From: Bacteroidales bacterium UBA1797
Lineage (GTDB): Bacteria > Bacteroidota > Bacteroidia > Bacteroidales > VadinHA17
Direction of reading: 5' to 3'
Assembly (NCBI GenBank): GCA_002319885.1
Contig: DCFT01000085.1
Span: 26,959-56,380, forward strand
DNA length: 29,422 bases
Below, in pieces: positions 17,077 to 24,230 of this stretch. Below the pieces are notes generated by a model that was not told where the DNA came from, searched no databases, and saw nothing but the letters and a program-made list of their open reading frames with translations. Made by a program: the position numbers and the translations under genes. Position 1 is the stretch's first letter. Each line of letters opens with the position of its first letter.

Positions 17077-18433
17077 ACTTTTTCAGCTTATTATAGAGTG
17101 TCTGCCTCGTTATTCCCAGTTTAGAGGCGACTATGCTTAAATTATTATCATGTTTTATAATAGATTCAGCAATTAATTTCTTCTCCATTTCTTCAAGAGT
17201 TGTACTGTTATCATCTATTTGCCCTTTTGATATGGTATTGAATGAAAAATCGTTAGGACCCAGTACAGAGGAGTCGGATAAAATTACCGCCTTTTCGATT
17301 GAATGTTGTAATTCCCTGATATTACCCGGCCACTGGTAATTTGAAAGTTTTTCAAGAGCCTGGGTGCTGATTTTCTTGCCGGGTTTATTATATTTCTCAC
17401 CATAAGTTCTGAGAAAATGAAAAGAAAGTACAGGAATATCATCTACCCTGTCCCTCAACGGGGGTACCTCAATCTGAATGGTATTTATCCTGTATAGAAG
17501 GTCTTCTCTGAACAAGCCCTCCATAACTCTCAAAGGAAGAACACAATTTGTAGCACAGATCAATCTGATATCAACTGCGATCTGCCTGTTTGAACCTACG
17601 CGTACAATAGATCTGTTCTGAAGTGCACTTAACAGTTTAGCCTGTGATTGCAAAGAAAGATTCCCGATTTCATCGAGGAAAAGCGTTCCTTTCTGAGCTA
17701 TTTCAAACTTTCCCGGACGGTCTTCCCTTGCATCGGTAAAAGCGCCTTTAACATGACCGAACATTTCACTCTCGAACAATGTTTCAGTTATGGAACCCAT
17801 ATCAACGCTAACCATAAGCTCACTATTCCTTTTCGACAGATTATGGATTTCTCTGGCAACCAACTCTTTACCTGTTCCATTTTCTCCTGTTATCAGTACA
17901 TTGGCATCTGTCGCTGCCACTTTTCTTACAATATTCATTACATTGATCATGGTGGGTGATGCCCCCAACACTATTTTTTCTTCACCTCTTTGTATTTCCT
18001 TTTTCAGGAACTGATTATCGTTCTTGAGAATAAGCGCTTCCTTCCTTGAAGTCCTGAGCTTCCATGCTGCATTTATAGTCGCAAGCAACTTTTCGTTGTC
18101 CCAGGGTTTGAGAATGAAGTCGAAGGCTCCATCCCTTAATGCTTTCACCGCTAGTTCCACATCTCCATAAGCTGTTATCATAACCACACTTATATTGCTG
18201 TCATGCTTAAGAATCTCTTTCATCCAGAAAAGTCCTTCATTTCCTGAATTAATGCCAGCCTGAAAATTCATATCGAGCAGTACGATATCTATTTCATTAT
18301 TTTCCAGCACTTCATGTATTCTCTTGGGACTGCTGATGGAAATCAGTTTTTCTACCTCATACTGCAACATCATTTCGAGTGCACTGATAACACTCTTATT
18401 GTCATCGACAATCAGAAGGGTTCCCTTTATCAT
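17066..18433 (-). CDS. NtrC-type sigma54-dependent response regulator
   Basis: A 455-residue activator of sigma54 promoters. The receiver domain (about 1-120) has acidic pair Asp10-Asp11, phosphoacceptor Asp54 in VLLDMNF and Lys109 in FILKPWD. The AAA+ domain has Walker A GENGTGKE (183-190), the sigma54-contacting loop GAFTDA (230-235), Walker B LFLDEIG (251-257) and a sensor arginine region around LRDRVDDIP. A Fis-type helix-turn-helix closes the protein (about 432-453, LSIVASKLGITRQTLYNKL). All parts for phosphorylation-controlled open-complex formation are present. It is the first gene of a two-gene unit with the kinase. Likely targets in this window are the sigma54-like promoters at 6934 and 10664; a matching dyad upstream of its own gene (18486-18502) suggests autoregulation. 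Confidence 0.95.
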   Translation of the reverse strand: MIKGTLLIVDDNKSVISALEMMLQYEVEKLISISSPKRIHEVLENNEIDIVLLDMNFQAGINSGNEGLFWMKEILKHDSNISVVMITAYGDVELAVKALRDGAFDFILKPWDNEKLLATINAAWKLRTSRKEALILKNDNQFLKKEIQRGEEKIVLGASPTMINVMNIVRKVAATDANVLITGENGTGKELVAREIHNLSKRNSELMVSVDMGSITETLFESEMFGHVKGAFTDAREDRPGKFEIAQKGTLFLDEIGNLSLQSQAKLLSALQNRSIVRVGSNRQIAVDIRLICATNCVLPLRVMEGLFREDLLYRINTIQIEVPPLRDRVDDIPVLSFHFLRTYGEKYNKPGKKISTQALEKLSNYQWPGNIRELQHSIEKAVILSDSSVLGPNDFSFNTISKGQIDDNSTTLEEMEKKLIAESIIKHDNNLSIVASKLGITRQTLYNKLKKYDL

Positions 18434-18477
18434 ATTGTTCTTTTTATGACAAAATACTGAAATTAAAAAACATAAGT

Positions 18478-18485
18478 CAAATATA
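18478..18485 (-). promoter_or_regulatory. Candidate -7 box of regulator-kinase operon
   Basis: The minus strand reads TATATTTG, fitting TAnnTTTG, 44 bp upstream of the regulator ATG at 18433. It directly abuts the TGTC-N9-GACA dyad (18486-18502), so a protein bound there would lie between the -7 and -33 positions and would be expected to block RNA polymerase. Confidence 0.35.
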
Positions 18486-18502
18486 TGTCAAATAATTAGA
18501 CA
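18486..18502. promoter_or_regulatory. Candidate activator-binding dyad (UAS-C) upstream of regulator gene
   Basis: TGTCAAATAATTAGACA is a dyad with TGTC and GACA arms nine bases apart, the outer bases of the spacer also being nearly symmetric. It is the best copy of the element also found at 6865-6881 (14 of 17 identical in inverted orientation) and, more weakly, at 10562-10578. A further half-site, GTCAAATA, lies 11 bp to its left (18476-18483). Position next to a -7 box suggests autorepression; it could also serve the divergent gene. Confidence 0.5.
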
Positions 18503-18734
18503 CTTCAGAATGACTTTTTATTTAAGTTTAAAATTAATTAAGAATGACATCGTGAATTGCTGAAAATCAACTTACTCATAAGACTCAGAAAAAATATCGA
18601 TGCTAATTTTACTTAGAAATTGCTATTTATCATCTTCTATCCATGCAACATTTTAATTCTACAAACGTCTTTACAATAAAAGAGAGAAAAAATAAAGTAC
18701 TAATCGCTTAAGGAAAGCATAATAAACAGAAATC

Positions 18735-19043
18735 ATGACAGTCAAACTTTATGCAAACGAAGTTGTTTTAAAAGCCGGAGATACAAATCAGGTAATTGAC
18801 AACAACACTATAGAAGGAAAACTGATAGTTACAAATCAGAGATTGTATTTTAAAACTCTTGCTGAAGATACAGACAGATTTAACCTTGAAATACTTTTTG
18901 AGAATATACTTGAAGTCATATTTTTCGGTAAAGGAATATTTTCAGTAAAAGGTTTGAACGTAGTTACAAAAGATGGGAAAAGTCACACCTTCCCTTTAAA
19001 GAAAAGAGATGAGATTGGACAACTTATAAATAAGATGTATTAG
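18735..19043 (+). CDS. Small GRAM/bacterial-PH-like protein
   Basis: A 102-residue cytosolic protein without signal peptide or membrane helix. The pattern EGKLIVTNQRLYFKT at about 27-41 is the hallmark of GRAM-like and bacterial PH-like domains, where a beta hairpin carries the TNQRLYF motif; alternating hydrophobic strands and a final helix (KRDEIGQLINKMY) complete one such domain. Eukaryotic GRAM domains bind membrane lipids; the bacterial ones are mostly uncharacterised. It is divergent from the regulator gene and lies between it and the four minus-strand permeases, which hints at a membrane-related role in the same system. The start at 18735 lies 13 bp after the sequence AAGGAAAG, an unusually purine-rich leader for this window. 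Confidence 0.7.
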   Translation: MTVKLYANEVVLKAGDTNQVIDNNTIEGKLIVTNQRLYFKTLAEDTDRFNLEILFENILEVIFFGKGIFSVKGLNVVTKDGKSHTFPLKKRDEIGQLINKMY

Positions 19044-19088
19044 AGCACTTTCAATCACTATATATATTCCCAATTATAAAACAGGATC

Positions 19089-19123
19089 AGGATCCCGCAA
19101 ATACATGCGGGATCCTTTTTTTT
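19089..19123 (+). terminator. Intrinsic terminator after GRAM-like gene
   Basis: A GC-rich hairpin with perfect 11-bp arms (19089-19099 and 19106-19116) and a six-base loop AATACA is followed by eight T's. It is the clearest terminator in the window. On the minus strand a shorter TTTTAT follows the stem after a gap, so it may also weakly stop transcription from the converging P3 gene. Confidence 0.85.
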
Positions 19124-19135
19124 GATATTCTTCCC

Positions 19136-19152
19136 ACCTGCCCTCCACAGGT
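19136..19152. repeat. Short inverted repeat near end of P3
   Basis: ACCTG (19136-19140) and CAGGT (19148-19152) form a small dyad around CCCTCCA. There is no T-run. It looks like a remnant of an intergenic repeat and has no clear function. Confidence 0.3.
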
Positions 19153-19207
19153 AGAGTTCTTAAGTGAGCGGTAGTTAAAAAGTCTCTCATTTGCCGGGTT
19201 TGTTGGA

Positions 19208-21583
19208 TTACTCGTATCTAAGGGAATCTACGGGGTTCCGCAATGCAGCCTTTCCAATCTTAAAAATAATAGTAAGTATTGTTGTTACAATCATTATTGA
19301 TGCTGCAAGAATGAGTATTCCCGGTTTTATCTTAACATAATACTGCCAGATACTGCCCATAAGCAAATTCGACATAAAATATCCTCCTGCACACCCAATT
19401 AACGAAGCAGCAATAAGTACGACCAGAAATTTTTTACTCACCAGATACATAATAAGAAGAACCGGGGCACCCTGTATCTTTCTTATTCCTATTTCTTTTA
19501 TTCGTCTAATAATATCGAGGGAGACAAGATTATACATCCCGATAAGAGACAATAAGGCTGCTGTAATAGCAAGGAAGATATTGACTTTCATGATACTTCC
19601 ATTTATATCTTTCCCTTCACGCATCGTATCTTCCTGAAGCATGCCACCAAAAACATTGTTAATGCCCATGCTTTTCCATTTAAGATTGAGTTCATCCAGC
19701 ACAGCCGGAAGATCTTTTTGAGAAGCTCTTACGATCAATAAATTATAGGTGTCGGAACCAGATAATCTCATCATAACAGGTTCAACTTTTTGCCAGATAC
19801 CTCTCAGGTAAAAATCCCTGACTACTCCTATGACTGTGAATTTCGTTGTATCATAAAGGGTTACAGTGTGACCCACAGCATCCTTCCAACCGAAACTATC
19901 AACAAGTTTCTGATTTACAATAACAGATTTGCTGGAACGGTCAGCTGACACTCTTGGTTGATCAAATAAACGACCAGCAGTCAAATGCAGACCCATTGTC
20001 TGAGAATAAAGCGGACCAATATCCATCATATCCACTTCCAGCTGTTTCACCTCATCTTTTATCGGTCGCCTATAGCCACCGAAACCAATATGATTCTGTG
20101 TACCCTCAGCAGCAATTACCTTTGGATCGGAAAGTATCTCATTCCTGTAAGAAGCATAATATTCAGGAGGAACAGGTACAACAATAATATTTTTCCTGTC
20201 GTAGCCAAGATCCAGATTATCCTGATAACGGGCATTCTTTTCAAATACTATTCCCATCACCAGCGCCATAACGGAGATCGTGAACTGTAGCATTAGTAAT
20301 AATGATGAAAGTTTCCCCGATCCTTTAAACGGCGCACCACCTTTAATTATATTTGCAGGACTAAAAGAACTCACATAAAAAGCCGGGTAAACTCCTGCAA
20401 CGAAACCAGTAAATAACAGAAGTAAAACCAGGAATAGCCAGAATACAGCATATTTTGTAAAAGTCAGTTCTATTGACATATATGACCACAGACTGCTGTA
20501 GGCAGGCACGAGAAATTCTGCCAAGACTATTCCAACAAACAATGCAAACGAGCAGATTACTATTGTCTCAAGCATAAACTGAGAAACCAGTTGTTTTCTC
20601 TGACCTCCAAAGGTTTTTCGTAATCCTATCTCCTTCAGTCGTTTGCTAAATGTTGAAATAGACGTATTCGCAAAATTGAAACATGCTATCAGCAGAATAA
20701 ACAAGGCCATAACCGGGGGAGATATTACAGCAGCCGGATGCAATGCCGGAAAAAGACTTGATGACCATGTTGTCCGTGAATTTTTGCCTACGTCCTTTAA
20801 AGGAATCAGTGTATATCTGTTTATTTTAAAATCTTTTCTTGCTTCATTCTGGACCGATGTATAATTTTTTAATGATTGTGTAATGGACTGAAGGGAAGAT
20901 TTATCAGGAACCAGAATAAATAACGCAGCGCAATTCAATTTCCAGTCAGCATCCTTAACATTCCACATTAACAGAAAATTATCGAAGTGAGTTAGTATGT
21001 CTATCCTGAAACTCGAGTTATCGGGGCAATCAGTAAATACACCACCAACAGTATATGTGAACTCCTTATTGTTATCATTAAAAACTGAAATACTCTTCCC
21101 GATAGGATAATCATTTCCAAATAGTGTTGTAGCCATTTTTCTGCTGAGAAGAACATTTCCATGGTTTAAAATAGATTTCTGATCACCAAGCAAAATGTGA
21201 AATGTGAAAATATCGAGGAACTCCGGATCAACATATGAAATCTGTGTCGGGAACAGATCAACACCCCGCTTGACAGGAGAACCTGAGTTTGCCAGTCTTG
21301 CTGATTTTTCAATACCTGGGATCTCCTTTTTTGCCATTATCCCAAGAGTAGCCGGTACAACTCCATATTCCTGTTCTCTCCCCTGCATATCTCTGAAGCT
21401 GTTTACCCGGTATATCTTATCGAAATTTACATTTTGCCTGTCAAATTCATAATTGAACATATGATTGAAAAATGCAACAATACAGACTGATAAGGCAATC
21501 CCCAGACCAAAAATATTAATCAATGTAAAAACCCTGTTTTTCAACAAGTTTCTGAAAATGACAAGAAGATAATTTTTAAACAT
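19208..21583 (-). CDS. FtsX/MacB-family ABC permease P3 (double-unit, 8 TM)
   Basis: A 791-residue double-unit permease. TM1 lies at about 18-40 after the basic start MFKNYLLVIFRNLLKNR. The first periplasmic domain is followed by three TMs, with coupling motif KEIGLRKTFGGQRKQL; unit two repeats the plan and has KEIGIRKIQGAPVLLI. The chain ends NPVDSLRYE. Judged by eye it is clearly more distant from P4 and P5 than those are from each other. In transcription order it is the last of four same-strand permeases, 171 bp after P4. That gap holds no clear promoter or terminator but has a degenerate repeat near 21680-21720. No ATPase, adaptor or channel accompanies the four-gene set, so it must borrow the ATPase encoded at 9783-10451 or one encoded elsewhere, or do a non-transport job. 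Confidence 0.87.
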   Translation of the reverse strand: MFKNYLLVIFRNLLKNRVFTLINIFGLGIALSVCIVAFFNHMFNYEFDRQNVNFDKIYRVNSFRDMQGREQEYGVVPATLGIMAKKEIPGIEKSARLANSGSPVKRGVDLFPTQISYVDPEFLDIFTFHILLGDQKSILNHGNVLLSRKMATTLFGNDYPIGKSISVFNDNNKEFTYTVGGVFTDCPDNSSFRIDILTHFDNFLLMWNVKDADWKLNCAALFILVPDKSSLQSITQSLKNYTSVQNEARKDFKINRYTLIPLKDVGKNSRTTWSSSLFPALHPAAVISPPVMALFILLIACFNFANTSISTFSKRLKEIGLRKTFGGQRKQLVSQFMLETIVICSFALFVGIVLAEFLVPAYSSLWSYMSIELTFTKYAVFWLFLVLLLLFTGFVAGVYPAFYVSSFSPANIIKGGAPFKGSGKLSSLLLMLQFTISVMALVMGIVFEKNARYQDNLDLGYDRKNIIVVPVPPEYYASYRNEILSDPKVIAAEGTQNHIGFGGYRRPIKDEVKQLEVDMMDIGPLYSQTMGLHLTAGRLFDQPRVSADRSSKSVIVNQKLVDSFGWKDAVGHTVTLYDTTKFTVIGVVRDFYLRGIWQKVEPVMMRLSGSDTYNLLIVRASQKDLPAVLDELNLKWKSMGINNVFGGMLQEDTMREGKDINGSIMKVNIFLAITAALLSLIGMYNLVSLDIIRRIKEIGIRKIQGAPVLLIMYLVSKKFLVVLIAASLIGCAGGYFMSNLLMGSIWQYYVKIKPGILILAASIMIVTTILTIIFKIGKAALRNPVDSLRYE

Positions 21584-21754
21584 CGAAATGACAATAATTA
21601 AATTTCAATTCTAACAATATTTTGTTTTAAAAGATCTTAGCCCAAGTTTTCTGGTACTTGCCACTTTTCCTGGTTTTTTTCACCCTTAAATCCACCAGGG
21701 GAGACTTTAAAATCCGTTTCTTTTTACTCTTCCGGGGCGGAGAAAGAAAATGCA

Positions 21755-24175
21755 CTATTCGTATTTAAGCGATTGTGCAGGGTTTACCCGGGCTGCTATA
21801 AAAATGCGGTAACTTATTGTTAGAACAGCTATTCCCAGAGCAACTGCCAATCCTATTACCAGTGTGAAAAATCCGACGTTTATTTTGTAATAGAAATTCT
21901 CAAGCCATTTTCCGGCCCAGTAATAGACCAACGGCCATGAAATAAGAGCAGAAACTGATACCAGTATAAAGACTTCTCTCGATATAACCAGATAAATCCC
22001 TGTTACGGACGATCCCATAGCCTTCCTTACTCCTATCTCTTTAGTCCGTTGTTCTACAGTAAATGATGTAAGCCCAAACAGACCCAGGGCTGCAATAAAT
22101 ATGGCCAGGATAGAAAAAATTACAGCCATCTGAGCATTTTGTTTCTCCTGCTTGTACATAAGTTCAAAATCCGCGTCAAGAAAGTAATACTGCAATGGGT
22201 TATTTGAAACAAACTCTTTCCACTTATCTTCAATAGCACTAATGGTCTTAGAATAATTCTGACCTGACAACCTTACTGTTATATATCCCCATAGCATATT
22301 ATCGTTCTGAAATTTAAGCACATAGGGGCTTATTGGGTTACGAAGCGATTCAAAGTTGAAATTTTTCACAACGCCGATTATCGGTAAATAGTTTAATTTC
22401 CCTGAATCGCTGGGTTCCATAAATCTGGTTTTTTCTATATTCGTGATCTTAAAATTCTTATAGGCGCTTTCGTTAATTATACAGGCATCTTTATCAGAGG
22501 TATACGACTCATTAAATGATCTTCCTGAATCAAGTGTCATCCCATATGTATCAAGAAAATTATAATCCACCCAGCTGGTCGCCATCAGAAAAGTCTCATC
22601 CTTTCTTCCCTCCATCATGTATCCGTTGTTATTATTTGTACGTCCGGGTATGGCTGTAGAGCTTGATATGTTAACAACTCCCGGAATATTTTTTACAGTC
22701 TCTTTAAAAGATTTCATTTTTTTACCAAGTGCTTCAGCCCTGTTGATGACTATTAGTTGTTCCTTTTTGAACCCCAAATCTTTGTTAAGCATATATTTTA
22801 TCTGCCTGTACATTATCATTGTGCCCACAATCAGCAGAATTGAAACAGCAAACTGAAAAACAACCAGAACTCTTCTCAGACTCCCGTTTTGCATACTGTT
22901 TTTTGCACTCCCCTTAAGTACTTCGTAAGGATTAAATGAGGACAGGAAAAGAGCCGGATAACTCCCTGCAAGAATGCCGACAAAAAGTGAGAACAGTATA
23001 AGCAAAGGAATTATAATCCATGAAGCAAAAAGACTGAGTTTGAGATTTGCTCCCAGCAGATTGTTAAAATAAGGAAGTGAGAGCTTAATAAAGATTATAG
23101 CAACAATTAACGCTATAAATGAAAGGATAAACGATTCAGAAAGGAACTGAAAAGCGAGCATGCTTCTTGTTGAACCTGCTACTTTTTTTATACCTACCTC
23201 TTTTGCCCTTCTCGATGCCTGAGCTGTTGACAGATTCATAAAATTAATTGCAGCTATTAAAACAATTAGTATTGCAATACTGCCAAATATTTTAAGGTAT
23301 TTTGGATCAACAGAAGCTTTAAAATCCTGCTGTACTGATGTATCAAGATGAATATCACTAAGATTCTGCAGGTAAAATCTGTATTTGTTTCCCTGAGCTA
23401 TAAAATCGTTAAGTGAAATGCCTGTATATTTCTGGATTTCGGGACCAACATATTTTTGCAGTAATTCAGGATATTTCGCATCAACAGTTTTATAAGTGCT
23501 ATTCGGTTTTAGCAGGAAATAGGTACTAAAACTGTTATTCATCCAGGTAAGATCTTTCGACCTTGAATTGGTCATGAAAGACGTTAAAGCATTGGCTTCA
23601 AAATGCGAATTCTGAGGTATATCCGCCATTATTCCTGTCACAATATAACGCGCAGTATCAGATCCAATTTTGACCTGTTTATCAATAGGGTTTTCCCCTC
23701 CAAATATTTTTTTTGCTGTGGATTCTGACAAAACAACTTTGTGCGGTGCGTTAAGAAGACTTTGCCGGTCTCCTTTAATAACAGGTATAGAAAAGAAATT
23801 AAAGAATGAAGAGTCAGCTTCTATAATATGATCCTCTGTAAATGTTTGATTATTATACTCAATAACAGTCGGACCCCTTCCATTCATTCTTAGGAAATCT
23901 TCAATTTCCGGAAATTCTTTTACCATTGTTGGTCCCATAATTGCCGGCGAACTTGATGTAGTGATTTCCTGTCCACCAATTTTGCCGTTTAGAATTGTCC
24001 TGAAAATTCGGTCTTTCTTTACATTATATTGATCATAACTTGCCTCATTTATTACATAAAGGGCAATCAGGAGACTACATGAAATCCCTATTGAAAGTCC
24101 AAGTATATTTATTATTATATATGCTCGCTGTCGTTTAAAAGATCTCAGACTGTACTTTATAAGTTTGTCGAACAT
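21755..24175 (-). CDS. FtsX/MacB-family ABC permease P4 (double-unit, 8 TM)
   Basis: An 806-residue permease and the near twin of P5. It shows TM1 at about 18-42, a periplasmic MacB-like domain, three TMs with coupling motif KEVGIKKVAGSTRSML, then a second unit with KEIGVRKAMGSSVTGI and the ending NPAQSLKYE. P4 and P5 are equal in length and align without obvious gaps; 44 of the first 60 residues are identical. The start, MFDKLIKYSLRSFKRQR, matches that of P5, which supports the ATG at 24175. The gene follows P5 by 55 bp, so cotranscription is likely. Substrate and partner ATPase are unknown. Confidence 0.88.
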   Translation of the reverse strand: MFDKLIKYSLRSFKRQRAYIIINILGLSIGISCSLLIALYVINEASYDQYNVKKDRIFRTILNGKIGGQEITTSSSPAIMGPTMVKEFPEIEDFLRMNGRGPTVIEYNNQTFTEDHIIEADSSFFNFFSIPVIKGDRQSLLNAPHKVVLSESTAKKIFGGENPIDKQVKIGSDTARYIVTGIMADIPQNSHFEANALTSFMTNSRSKDLTWMNNSFSTYFLLKPNSTYKTVDAKYPELLQKYVGPEIQKYTGISLNDFIAQGNKYRFYLQNLSDIHLDTSVQQDFKASVDPKYLKIFGSIAILIVLIAAINFMNLSTAQASRRAKEVGIKKVAGSTRSMLAFQFLSESFILSFIALIVAIIFIKLSLPYFNNLLGANLKLSLFASWIIIPLLILFSLFVGILAGSYPALFLSSFNPYEVLKGSAKNSMQNGSLRRVLVVFQFAVSILLIVGTMIMYRQIKYMLNKDLGFKKEQLIVINRAEALGKKMKSFKETVKNIPGVVNISSSTAIPGRTNNNNGYMMEGRKDETFLMATSWVDYNFLDTYGMTLDSGRSFNESYTSDKDACIINESAYKNFKITNIEKTRFMEPSDSGKLNYLPIIGVVKNFNFESLRNPISPYVLKFQNDNMLWGYITVRLSGQNYSKTISAIEDKWKEFVSNNPLQYYFLDADFELMYKQEKQNAQMAVIFSILAIFIAALGLFGLTSFTVEQRTKEIGVRKAMGSSVTGIYLVISREVFILVSVSALISWPLVYYWAGKWLENFYYKINVGFFTLVIGLAVALGIAVLTISYRIFIAARVNPAQSLKYE

Positions 24176-24230
24176 TTTATTAAGGAATTATTTAATTTAT
24201 CTCAAAATATAATCATAAACATTTCATTTT

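Larger units (their letters stand above)
18434..18734. other. Divergent intergenic region between regulator and GRAM-like gene
   Basis: This 301-bp AT-rich stretch separates two divergent genes and holds no frame that looks coding. On the regulator side it contains the dyad at 18486-18502 and a candidate -7 box. On the side of the GRAM-like gene I see no TTGGCA-type sigma54 element and no TAnnTTTG box. The remainder is featureless. Confidence 0.6.

Noticed and set aside
21586..21605. TGACAATAATTAAATTTC as a further copy of the activator dyad upstream of P3
   Set aside because: It needs a one-base gap to align, lacks the second arm and lies directly at the start codon with no sigma54-like box.
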